DNA from: Lachnoclostridium sp. An76
GTDB lineage: Bacteria; Bacillota; Clostridia; Lachnospirales; Lachnospiraceae
DNA length: 64,000 nucleotides
Assembly: GCF_002161355.1 (NCBI RefSeq)
Contig: NZ_NFHL01000002.1
Location: 372,001 to 436,000, forward strand
Reading direction: 5' to 3'
Numbering within the stretch: position 1 is the first letter of the stretch; each line of letters starts with the position of its first letter. The notes under the pieces are model-generated. The model was not told where the DNA came from. It ran no database searches and was given only the letters and a program-made list of their open reading frames with translations. This document shows, piece by piece, positions 56,536 to 64,000 of this stretch. A program made the position numbers and the translations under genes.

Positions 56536-56539
56536 ATGA
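56536..56539 (+). other. queT start codon context
   Basis: ATG 56536 follows AAGGAG by eight bases. This ribosome site is part of the riboswitch pseudoknot, which fixes the start. Confidence 0.7.
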
Positions 56540-57039
56540 AAGTATTCAAACACCTCAATGTGCTTTTCATGGCACAGGCGGCGATGATCGCCGCGATCTA
56601 CGTAGTCGTGACACTGCTTGTCGCACCTTTTGCTTACGGAGAGGTCCAGGTCCGTTTATCCGAGGCTCTGACCATCCTTCCTGTATTTACCCCGGCCGCG
56701 ATCCCAGGACTATTTATCGGATGTCTCATCAGCAATATCCTCGGCGGATGCATTCTCCCGGATATTATTTTCGGAAGCCTTGCGACCCTGATCGGCGCGG
56801 TATTTACATGGATGCTGAGGAACCACAGCAAATATCTGGCCCCTCTTCCGCCCATCATCGCGAATGTGCTCATCGTGCCTTTTGTGCTGAAGTACGGATA
56901 CATGGTGCCGCTTCCGATCCCATTCATGATGCTGACCGTCGGTATCGGGGAAGTAATCTCCTGTGCGGTGCTCGGACTGATCCTGCACACTGCGCTCAGC
57001 AGGTATAAGGGACTGATCTTCCGCAGGGCAGCGCAGTAA
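56536..57039 (+). CDS. queT: QueT-family queuosine-precursor transporter
   Basis: 167 residues with five to six membrane helices. QueT motifs: MAQAAMIAAIYVVVTLLVAP, FAYGEVQVRLSEALTILPVF, FIGCLISNILGGCILPDIIF. It is the substrate-specific (S) component of an ECF-type importer for preQ1 or a related queuosine precursor and needs a shared ECF energy module encoded elsewhere. Control by the preceding preQ1-sensing leader fits this role. Confidence 0.93.
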   Translation: MKVFKHLNVLFMAQAAMIAAIYVVVTLLVAPFAYGEVQVRLSEALTILPVFTPAAIPGLFIGCLISNILGGCILPDIIFGSLATLIGAVFTWMLRNHSKYLAPLPPIIANVLIVPFVLKYGYMVPLPIPFMMLTVGIGEVISCAVLGLILHTALSRYKGLIFRRAAQ

Positions 57040-57094
57040 GGAGCGCAGTGAAAAGCTCATAAATAAAAACTGAATCATAAAAAACTCAATCACA

Positions 57095-57143
57095 AAAACA
57101 GCAGCCGGAAAAGGAGCTATCCCCTCTCCGGCTGCTGTTTTTT
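57095..57143. terminator. Bidirectional terminator between queT and the converging gene
   Basis: AAAACAGCAGCCGGA / TCCGGCTGCTGTTTT stem around a loop of about 17 bases, with a T run on either strand. Confidence 0.85.
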
Positions 57144-57201
57144 ACAGTGCTCTCTGCGCCCCGCTTTTTACCGTCTCTGCGTCCCGCTTTTTATCAGATT
57201 T

Positions 57202-59649
57202 TTATCGAATATACCCGATAAACACGTTTCCGCCGCTCTGCGCCATTGTTTCCATCTCATTGATCCCCACGGTATGCGCCGCGCCGCTGTCCGGGTCAAT
57301 GTAAGTGACATCTGTCGTGCTGTATCCGGTGATCAGCACTGCGTGGTCCGCTGAGGTAAGCGCGATCAGCGGGCATCCCCTGTTGACGACATACAGCACC
57401 TGGTCCAGGGTGCATCCGGTCAGATCCACACGCTGCGCGTCATAGGGCTCCATATACCTCTCGCACGCTTCCAGGGACGTCTCATCCCCTTCTTTTGCAA
57501 ATGCGGCCGCCTCTGTCGAGTATACCAGATCCCGGTTGCCCTTTTCCCAGACATATGCCTGCTCCGAGGATACGACGACACCTGACACCTGTTCCGCCTT
57601 CTGCACGGCGTCTCCTGCGCTTTCGCACACAGCGGCAAGATGCCCCATGCCATATACATAGAACTTCTCCGTATCCCCATCGCTTCCGATGCTAAGCTCC
57701 AGAGGCTCTCTCTCCGAGACCAGATCCGCCCCTGTCACCTCAGGTTCACGCTCTTCTATCCCGTCCGCAAACGTCAGACGGAGTTCTGTCCCTGCAATGT
57801 CTGTGGTATATGTTTCCAGTGTCAGCTTTGTGTCCTGACGTTCTTCATTATTCGTCACATACTCCGGCTGCGCCGTGACATACCGTTCTCCGTCCTTCTG
57901 CACCCGGTTCAGGGTAAGCAGGTTTCCTTCAATCGTAATATCTGTGATATACAGACCCTGATCTGCAAAGGCATATTTCGCCTGTTCCTTATTGCCCGAG
58001 CTGCGGATCTCCACCTCGTACATCGGAGTGATCTCTCCACCGGCAGGAGATGCCCCGGTATCTTCGGCACGGGATTTCCCATACACAAAGTCGCTGTTTA
58101 CAAATCCGAGAGGACGTACAGTTTCGCCGTCCGCGGCTTCCACCGTATATCCCTCGCCGCTCTGCAGATCCAGGACCTGTATCCCGGCATTTCCGCCCTC
58201 CTCAGCAGCCGGAGTCTGGTATGCGATCCTGCTGCCGTCCTCTGACAGGGCATACTGATCTTCCGTAAGCCCTTCCGCAAGCACGGTCTGCTCTTCTTCC
58301 CCGAGCTCTGTCTGGTACAGTTTCCCATCCGCCAGCATATAAAGCACATCCTGCTCCTGAGAATAATATACCATCTTCCCCAGCTCTTCCTCTGCCACTG
58401 CGGGCGATTTCACGCTGGAGATAAAGGCTTTTTCTTCCACAATGGACTGCTCTCTGTCAAAATAATAGATCGCGGTGCCCACCTGTCCCTCATGGATCCC
58501 ACGGTTCATATATCCGCAGACCGCAAAAGCGATATTCCCTTTGTCATCCATGCTGAGCATGCGCACAGTATGGTTCCGGTTCCTGCTCCTCGCGTCTGCT
58601 CCTTCCCTGCTGTCAAAGCTGAACACTTCCGTAAGCTCGGCTCTCTCCGGATCGAACAGCCAGAGATTGTCAGCCTGTACGAAGGCCGCGGCCGTCCCAT
58701 CTTTATTTTCTTCATACTGGATATCCTCCGGCGCGATCCCGAACAGGATGCCTGCGCTGTCAAAGGACTCCGCGTCTCCGTCAAAAACCTTTTCCAGTTC
58801 TCTGTTATAATCCAGCAGGTATACTGTTCCCTCCACATACCGGATGCGGAAAAATTCCGTCACATTGTACAGTTTATTCTCCCCGCTGTCATCCGTGCAC
58901 GCCGCCTGGTATTCGGCGAGCAGGGAAGTGTACACGGAATTGCACTCCTTAATATCCCATTCCACATCGCCCAGCACCTGGGGCTTTAAGTCTCCCCAGA
59001 GGATGTGCGTGATATCTGAATGGATATTTACCACCTGGTAAGTCGTGTTATCGCTCTCTTCGCCGGGTTCGAGGTAAAGCCCCAGCTCCGCCGACTCATC
59101 TCCGGCGATGGCCTTTGCATGGAAATCCTGGGCAAAAGCAAGGCACTCTGCCGCCGCCAGGTCATCGGGCAGGATGATCCTCGTATAATAGCTGACCGTC
59201 TGGTCCGCATTCGTATCGAGGATTACTTTCAGCACCGCCTCTTCCAGCGGTTCTGTCAGCACATCGCCGAGCCTGAGGGATACTGTCTCGCCCTCAGCCG
59301 GGAGCTCTGCTTTCCCTTCTGTATATTTCTCACTGCCGTCCATGGAGTACACTTCATATCGGATGCCGCTGACAGATCCGCTCCCCTCTTCCAGCCCCAT
59401 CGTCAGGGTCCCGTCCTCCCCGAGAGGGATGATCGTATCACGCATGGACGGGATCTCCATCTCCTCCGTATACCCGGAAAGTGTATTCACTGTTTTTCCA
59501 TCCAGGAGAAACGAGATCCTCGGAAGCGACGGCGCCCCCATATCCACGATCTCATCCCCGGTCCCCCTGTTTATCACCAGACTGCTGACCACAAGCGCCG
59601 CGGCAAATATGACCAGCAGCACACCTGCTTTGATAAGCTTTCTTTTCAT
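57202..59649 (-). CDS. Large membrane-anchored extracellular protein with a C39-peptidase-like tail
   Basis: 815 residues. An N-terminal signal-anchor (LIKAGVLLVIFAAALVVSSL) precedes about 600 residues of beta-rich sequence with propeller-like repeats (DNLWLFDPERAEL, GKLYQTELGEEEQ, IAYQTPAAEEGG, QVLDLQSGEGYTV). The last 160 residues resemble the C39-like fold: GCPLIALTSADHAVLITGY with His769 and TYIDPDSGAAHTVGI with Asp785. The catalytic cysteine motif expected near the start of that domain was not found, so it may be a non-enzymatic variant. It is probably cotranscribed with the methyltransferase two bases upstream. The function is unknown. Confidence 0.7.
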   Translation of the reverse strand: MKRKLIKAGVLLVIFAAALVVSSLVINRGTGDEIVDMGAPSLPRISFLLDGKTVNTLSGYTEEMEIPSMRDTIIPLGEDGTLTMGLEEGSGSVSGIRYEVYSMDGSEKYTEGKAELPAEGETVSLRLGDVLTEPLEEAVLKVILDTNADQTVSYYTRIILPDDLAAAECLAFAQDFHAKAIAGDESAELGLYLEPGEESDNTTYQVVNIHSDITHILWGDLKPQVLGDVEWDIKECNSVYTSLLAEYQAACTDDSGENKLYNVTEFFRIRYVEGTVYLLDYNRELEKVFDGDAESFDSAGILFGIAPEDIQYEENKDGTAAAFVQADNLWLFDPERAELTEVFSFDSREGADARSRNRNHTVRMLSMDDKGNIAFAVCGYMNRGIHEGQVGTAIYYFDREQSIVEEKAFISSVKSPAVAEEELGKMVYYSQEQDVLYMLADGKLYQTELGEEEQTVLAEGLTEDQYALSEDGSRIAYQTPAAEEGGNAGIQVLDLQSGEGYTVEAADGETVRPLGFVNSDFVYGKSRAEDTGASPAGGEITPMYEVEIRSSGNKEQAKYAFADQGLYITDITIEGNLLTLNRVQKDGERYVTAQPEYVTNNEERQDTKLTLETYTTDIAGTELRLTFADGIEEREPEVTGADLVSEREPLELSIGSDGDTEKFYVYGMGHLAAVCESAGDAVQKAEQVSGVVVSSEQAYVWEKGNRDLVYSTEAAAFAKEGDETSLEACERYMEPYDAQRVDLTGCTLDQVLYVVNRGCPLIALTSADHAVLITGYSTTDVTYIDPDSGAAHTVGINEMETMAQSGGNVFIGYIR

Positions 59650-59651
59650 CC

Positions 59652-60824
59652 TTATTCATTCTCCCCTTTATGATCCAGAAGTCTCCCCAGCGTGGGTGCG
59701 GCTCCCAGGAACTCGATACATTTTCTGATCTCTTCTGCTGCTCTTCCGTCTTTTCTCCCCGTCTTTACTGCCCTCAGCAGGATATTTTTCGGCGTGTGCT
59801 CCATGTCGATAAACTCCAGCACCTGGGTCTCATACCCTTCTCTCTCCAGATATTTCGCGCGGAGCCCGTCTGTGGCCAGCGCGGCAAACCGCTCCCGCAA
59901 AAGCCCGTAATCCATGACCGGCGCCATGACCTCGGCGCATCCGCCACTGGCCGCAAACTGCGCGTTCAACTCATGCTGGCAGCACGGCACAGAGAGGATC
60001 ACTTCCGCGCCCCAGCCCACCGCCTTTGCCAGCGCGTAGTCCGTGGCTGTGTCGCAGGCGTGGAGTGTGACCACCATATCTACCCGGTCCACGCCGTCAT
60101 AGTCTGCGATATCCCCCACGAGGAAGGTCAGCTTGTCATACCCGTACTTTTCCGCCAGCTTCCCGCAGTGATCGATCACATCTTTTTTCAGGTCCAGCCC
60201 GATGATACGGATGTCATATCCTCTCAGCTCGTGGAGATAGTGGTACATGGCGAATGTGAGATAGGATTTCCCGCATCCGAAATCCAGGATCGTAAGCTCC
60301 CGCCCCTTCTCCAGCCTGGGGAGGATATCCTCGATAAATTCCAGAAAGCGGTTGATCTGGCGGAATTTGTCCGTCTTCGTCCGCACGATCTTCCCGTCCT
60401 CTGTCATCACTCCCAGGTCTCTGAGGAACGGGACCGGCACGCCTTCCTCCAGGATGTAATGTTTCTTCCGGTTATGGGAGCGGTCCGCAGGCCGGGCTTC
60501 CGTCTTTCTCTTCTTCCGGCGTACCGTGACCTTCCCTTTTTTGCTCACAAGCACCGTGCACTCTTCCCTCACAGTCTCGATCTGCATCTGCCCGAACCGC
60601 TCCATATACCCCGCGATCTTCCGGCACGCATCTTTGGCTGTCAGATTTTCATGAAACGCCTGTGTCTTTGTGAAGGATTCGAGCTGAAAGTACAGCTCCC
60701 CCTTTTTTTCAAGAGGGCGAACCCTGATCTTTATTATGCCCTCCTTGTCCCGCGGATTACTTATAGTCCCGCGGATAAGATCTATATTCAGGATTTCCGG
60801 CAGAAGCCGTAATATTTCATCCAT
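59652..60824 (-). CDS. Class I SAM-dependent methyltransferase
   Basis: 390 residues from ATG 60824 (GGAG nine bases upstream; ATG 60839 is also possible). The SAM-binding motif I is LTILDFGCGKSYLTFAMYHY, followed by IIGLDLKKDVIDHCGKLAE and VTLHACDTATDYALAKAV; SVPCCQHELNAQF lies after motif IV. The N-terminal 150 residues (FQLESFTKTQAFHENLTAKD) are a family-specific extension. It resembles the predicted RNA/protein methyltransferases with a Methyltransf_32-type domain. The substrate is unknown. Confidence 0.82.
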   Translation of the reverse strand: MDEILRLLPEILNIDLIRGTISNPRDKEGIIKIRVRPLEKKGELYFQLESFTKTQAFHENLTAKDACRKIAGYMERFGQMQIETVREECTVLVSKKGKVTVRRKKRKTEARPADRSHNRKKHYILEEGVPVPFLRDLGVMTEDGKIVRTKTDKFRQINRFLEFIEDILPRLEKGRELTILDFGCGKSYLTFAMYHYLHELRGYDIRIIGLDLKKDVIDHCGKLAEKYGYDKLTFLVGDIADYDGVDRVDMVVTLHACDTATDYALAKAVGWGAEVILSVPCCQHELNAQFAASGGCAEVMAPVMDYGLLRERFAALATDGLRAKYLEREGYETQVLEFIDMEHTPKNILLRAVKTGRKDGRAAEEIRKCIEFLGAAPTLGRLLDHKGENE

Positions 60825-60900
60825 ACAGATAAACTCCATTCCGCAGCCGGCTGGCCGCCTTTTTTCTAATCATTGTAAAACAAAAGCAGACTCCGTGCAA

Positions 60901-60948
60901 GAAAAAGACACTGTCCGCGGCTTATACTATTCTACCGCTTACAGTGTC
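60901..60948 (-). terminator. nad operon terminator
   Basis: On the minus strand GACACTGT-aa-GCGG pairs with CCGC-gg-ACAGTGTC and is followed by TTTTTCTT, 11 bases past the niaR stop. Confidence 0.8.
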
Positions 60949-60958
60949 CCCCGTCCCA

Positions 60959-61483
60959 TCACGCTCTTTCTTTTTTCTCTTCTACGAGGAATCCCTTCTC
61001 CCTCAGCATTTCACCGATCAGATCCAGCGTCTCCTCGCTGTCCGCTTCCACAGTGTGATAATGATATCCTGAAGTGATATTTTTCAGCGGGCTTGACTTT
61101 CCGCTCCGCAGATCCCGGATAAAGTCCGCTGTCTTCCGCCTGGAAGTGATATTCAGCTCCGCCTCCATATGGCCGTACACCCTGTGGTTCACCATAACAT
61201 TGCGCACACATCCACCCAGGTCTACGATTGAGTTGAGCTCCTCTTCCACCTGCGCGTCCGTATGCTTTACCTTGAACACCCGGCTGACCGCAGCCGGTTC
61301 ATTGATGATATACCCCCGGTTTGTAGCCATGATATCATACCCTGCCGCCCGGATCAGCGCGATATCCTGCACGATCACCTGCCGGCTCACGTCATAGGCT
61401 GCTGCCAGGCTTTTCCCCGGTACAGGAGTCCTGCTCTCCCTGATCTGTTTTATGATCGCATCTCTTCTCTCGGAACCTGTCAT
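60959..61483 (-). CDS. niaR: NiaR-type niacin-responsive repressor (HTH plus 3H domain)
   Basis: 174 residues from ATG 61483 (AAGGAGG seven bases upstream; the frame is open to 61588). The N-terminal helix-turn-helix GKSLAAAYDVSRQVIVQDIA is followed by a 3H domain with conserved histidines in VFKVKHTDAQVEEEL, VNHRVYGHMEAEL and ITSGYHYHTVEAD, which bind metal and nicotinic acid in NiaR. It represses NAD synthesis and niacin uptake genes when niacin is present. Its place at the end of nadABC fits autoregulation. Confidence 0.9.
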   Translation of the reverse strand: MTGSERRDAIIKQIRESRTPVPGKSLAAAYDVSRQVIVQDIALIRAAGYDIMATNRGYIINEPAAVSRVFKVKHTDAQVEEELNSIVDLGGCVRNVMVNHRVYGHMEAELNITSRRKTADFIRDLRSGKSSPLKNITSGYHYHTVEADSEETLDLIGEMLREKGFLVEEKKERA

Positions 61484-61577
61484 CTGTCTGCCTCCTTCCG
61501 GAATCCGGGACCCGCATACAGCTCCCGGCACGGGATCCATATCATCCATATCACGCCGCGGTCCTTCTCCGTCTCTT

Positions 61578-62429
61578 CTATACAGCATGAAGGTTTTTCA
61601 TGGAAATGTCAAGTATGGGAGCAGAATGAGTCAGCGCCCCGCTCGAGATATAATCCACTCCGATCTCCGCAAGCCCGGCGATATTCTCTCTGGTCACATT
61701 GCCCGAGCACTCTGTCTCAGCACGCCCGTCAATAATGCGCACAGCCTCCTTCATATCTTCCGGGGACATATTGTCAAGCATGATGATATCCGCGCCCGCT
61801 TCCACTGCTTCCCGGACCATGTCCAGGTTTTCCACTTCGACCTCGATCTTCCGCACAAAAGGCGCGTACTCTTTCGCCATCCTGACCGCCTGCGCGACTC
61901 CGCCTGCCGCGCCGATGTGATTGTCCTTTAACAGTACGCCGTCAGACAGATTGTACCTGTGATTATAGCCGCCGCCCACACGGACCGCGTATTTCTCAAA
62001 GATCCTCATGTTCGGCGTCGTCTTCCTTGTGTCCAGAAGTCTGATCCCTGTGCCTTCAAGGAGCGATGCCACAGAATGGGTATACGACGCGATGCCACTC
62101 ATCCTCTGGAGGAAGTTGAGCGCCACCCGCTCTCCTGAGAGGAGCACCCGGATATCCCCGGACACTCTGCCCATGAGCTGCCCCTTCTTCACTTCGTCTC
62201 CGTCCTTGCAGTAAAACTCCGCCTGCGTCCCGCTGTCCAGGAGCTGGAATACTCTCCGGAACACATCCAGCCCGGCGACAATGCCGTCCTCCTTGCAGAT
62301 CAGGTCCACTTCCCCGCGGACCGCTTCCTTCATCACTGCATTCGTGCTTACATCCTCGCTTGAAATATCTTCCTTCAGCGCTTCCAGGATCAGGTGGTCC
62401 GCCTGGAGCGTCATTGTGATCTGATTCAT
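61578..62429 (-). CDS. nadC: Quinolinate phosphoribosyltransferase (decarboxylating)
   Basis: 283 residues, normal length. Active-site motifs: LNFLQRMSGIASYTHSVASL, RLLDTRKTTPNMRIFEKYAV, GGGYNHRYNLSDGVLLKDNH and EVEVENLDMVREAVEAGADI. It makes nicotinate mononucleotide from quinolinate and PRPP. It overlaps nadB by four bases. Confidence 0.96.
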   Translation of the reverse strand: MNQITMTLQADHLILEALKEDISSEDVSTNAVMKEAVRGEVDLICKEDGIVAGLDVFRRVFQLLDSGTQAEFYCKDGDEVKKGQLMGRVSGDIRVLLSGERVALNFLQRMSGIASYTHSVASLLEGTGIRLLDTRKTTPNMRIFEKYAVRVGGGYNHRYNLSDGVLLKDNHIGAAGGVAQAVRMAKEYAPFVRKIEVEVENLDMVREAVEAGADIIMLDNMSPEDMKEAVRIIDGRAETECSGNVTRENIAGLAEIGVDYISSGALTHSAPILDISMKNLHAV

Positions 62430-63877
62430 GCTATATCCTCTCTTTCATGTACTGTGTCTGGATCTGAATGTCCTGTATCTGAATATTCCACACCTGAATG
62501 TACTTTATCCGAAACCGTCCAGCCCCTGTCCCGGCAGATCTTATCCGCTGCCCTGCGGGCAAATACAAGACTCTCCAGGAGCGAATTGCTGGCGAGGCGG
62601 TTTGCGCCGTGGACGCCGTTGCAGCTCGTCTCCCCCGCGGCGTACAGATGTTCCATGGACGTCCGGCTGTCGCTGTCCACCCAGATGCCGCCCATAAAAT
62701 AATGCTGCGCCGGGACAACCGGGATCGGTTCCTTTGTAACGTCATACCCTTCTTCCAGACAGTGCCGGTAAATATTCGGAAAATGCTTCAGGATCTTTTC
62801 CTTATCGATCCCTGCCATGGACAGCCAGACATGGTCTGTACCGTCCTTTTTCATCTGCTCCCGGATCGCCGCGGTCACCACATCGCGGGGCAGGAGCTCG
62901 TTGACGAACCGCTCGCCGTCTTTATTGAGAAGGACTGCGCCTTCTCCGCGCACAGACTCAGAGATCAGGAATCTCCGCCCCGGCTTCTTCGAATACAGCG
63001 TAGTCGGATGGATCTGTACATAATCCAGATGTTCCAGCCGGATGCCGTGCTTCTTCGCGATCGTCAGGGCGTCCCCGGTCAGATGCGGGAAATTCGTGGA
63101 GTGCTCATACCTGCCTCCGATCCCGCCGGTGGCGAGGATGGTATCCTTGGCATAAATCCGGATCCGCTTCCGCGCAGAAGGCTGCCCGGCGTGATCCTGC
63201 CCTGTGGCTTCCCTCTCCGCGCCTCTCTCCGTCTCCTCCGCAATGATCCCCCTGCATCTGCCGTTGCTGACGATGATGTCCGTCATAGCAGTATACTCCC
63301 GGATCTCTACGTTATCAAGCTCACGCACCCGGGCGAGGAGCCTGCTTGTGATCTCTTTTCCTGTCACATCCTCATGGAAAAGGATGCGCGGCCTTGAGTG
63401 CGCTCCCTCTCTTGTGAATGCATAGCCCCTGAGCAGCCCTTCTTTTTCTGTATCCTGCTCCGCTTCCCGCCCGCTCCCGGCCGGCGGATCTCCGGCTTTG
63501 GGATCTCCATCTTTCAGATTCCCGTTATTTTCATCCTCACCTGCCGTATCTGACATCGCGCGCTGGAACTCTACACCGTATCCGATCAGGTCCCGGATCA
63601 CGGACTGGGAACTCCGGATCATGATATCCACGGACTCCTTTCGGTTCTCATAGTGCCCGGCTCTCATCGTGTCTTCAAAATAACTGCTGTAATCTTCCTC
63701 ATTTCTGAGCACACAGATCCCGCCCTGCGCGAGGAAGGAATCACTGCTCTCCACATCGGACTTTGTGATCATGATGATCTTTTTGTCCCGCGGCAGGTTC
63801 AGCGCGCTGTAAAGCCCCGCCACACCGGTCCCCGCGATCACGACATCCGCATATTCTTTTCTTTCTTCTGTGTCCAT
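62426..63877 (-). CDS. nadB: L-aspartate oxidase
   Basis: 483 residues from ATG 63877 (GAGG eight bases upstream). ATG 63934, three bases after the nadA stop, is also well placed, but the extra stretch contains a CCCCGC/GCGGGG hairpin and lacks homology. FAD-binding GTGVAGLYSALNLP, QGGICVLRNEEDY and the active-site region HSRPRILFHEDVTGKEI are present. A low-complexity Gly/Asp/Pro/Glu insert (about residues 115-145) separates the first two parts, and the C-terminal helical domain of longer homologues is short. It oxidises aspartate to iminoaspartate for NadA. Confidence 0.92.
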   Translation of the reverse strand: MDTEERKEYADVVIAGTGVAGLYSALNLPRDKKIIMITKSDVESSDSFLAQGGICVLRNEEDYSSYFEDTMRAGHYENRKESVDIMIRSSQSVIRDLIGYGVEFQRAMSDTAGEDENNGNLKDGDPKAGDPPAGSGREAEQDTEKEGLLRGYAFTREGAHSRPRILFHEDVTGKEITSRLLARVRELDNVEIREYTAMTDIIVSNGRCRGIIAEETERGAEREATGQDHAGQPSARKRIRIYAKDTILATGGIGGRYEHSTNFPHLTGDALTIAKKHGIRLEHLDYVQIHPTTLYSKKPGRRFLISESVRGEGAVLLNKDGERFVNELLPRDVVTAAIREQMKKDGTDHVWLSMAGIDKEKILKHFPNIYRHCLEEGYDVTKEPIPVVPAQHYFMGGIWVDSDSRTSMEHLYAAGETSCNGVHGANRLASNSLLESLVFARRAADKICRDRGWTVSDKVHSGVEYSDTGHSDPDTVHEREDIA

Positions 63878-63937
63878 CCTTACTGCCTCTTTTCTTATAA
63901 TCACTGTCCCCGCCGGCTTCCGCGGGGCGGTCATCTG

Positions 63938-64000
63938 TTATCCTCTGGCCGGTCCTGCTGTCTGCTTTGTTCCCGCCAGTTCAAGCATCCGCGCCAGAGG
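63938..64000 (-). CDS. nadA: Quinolinate synthase, C-terminal end only
   Basis: The last 20 codons before the window edge read LARMLELAGTKQTAGPARG and stop at 63938. ARMLELA is the typical C-terminal helix of NadA, and the order nadA-nadB-nadC is standard. The rest lies outside the window. Confidence 0.7.
   Translation of the reverse strand, partial: PLARMLELAGTKQTAGPARG

Noticed and set aside
59670-60812. 380-codon plus-strand frame
   Set aside because: Antisense shadow of the methyltransferase gene, no start signal.

Overview
The window looks like a chromosome segment of a gut-type member of the Bacillota, class Clostridia, most likely Lachnospiraceae. Pointers are the moderate GC content, the strong AGGAGG-type ribosome sites, a tryptophan T-box, a preQ1-I-type riboswitch before queT, a YesN-type response regulator beside a sugar ABC transporter, and PD-(D/E)XK (Rpn-type) nuclease/transposase relics. 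No rRNA, tRNA or CRISPR array was seen. Genus-level identity cannot be read from the sequence alone.

Layout. 1-2.1 kb: 5' part of a large secreted protein that runs off the left edge. 2.3-2.5 kb: Rpn-family tail remnant. 2.7-17.9 kb (minus): a starch/maltodextrin region with malE-malF-malG and an AraC-type response regulator, a lipoprotein, a secreted GH13 alpha-amylase with starch-binding modules (CBM26 and a probable CBM74), and a wall-anchored neopullulanase-type GH13 enzyme. An almost identical 24-bp box precedes malE and the neopullulanase gene, which suggests one regulator. 18.0-24.7 kb (minus): F-type ATP synthase operon atpBEFHAGDC. 24.7-25.1 kb: divergent promoter region with an unusual, almost fully base-paired four-way-junction sequence in the leader of a YwaF-like membrane protein. 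25.8-31.2 kb (minus): polyamine transporter potA-potB-potCD (permease fused to binding protein) and a DUF2238-type membrane protein. 31.6-33.3 kb: an IS110-family element inserted in a GNAT acetyltransferase gene; removing 1664 bp restores the reading frame exactly.

33.5-49.3 kb is an accessory stretch of short transcription units: an ABC exporter with an XRE regulator, acetyltransferases (one fused to an ACT domain), peptidase E, an MBL hydrolase, a DUF218 protein, a patchwork of three truncated genes, a flavodoxin-like gene, MarR with a YczE-cytidylate-kinase fusion, a small locus with the layout of a par/Fst type I toxin-antitoxin, and a PadR/DUF2812 pair.

49.5-56.3 kb (minus): trpEGDCFBA behind a Trp T-box, with trpE apparently truncated at both ends. 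56.4-57.0 kb: queT behind a preQ1-I-like riboswitch. 57.2-60.8 kb: a large membrane-anchored protein with a C39-like tail and a methyltransferase. 60.96-64 kb (minus): NAD synthesis operon nadA(partial)-nadB-nadC-niaR.

How it fits together: secreted and wall-bound amylases cut starch, MalEFG imports the products (its ATPase and the sensor kinase partner are not in the window), and the AraC-type regulator is the natural candidate to coordinate them. Trp, NAD and queuosine-precursor genes each carry their own ligand-sensing control (T-box, NiaR, preQ1).
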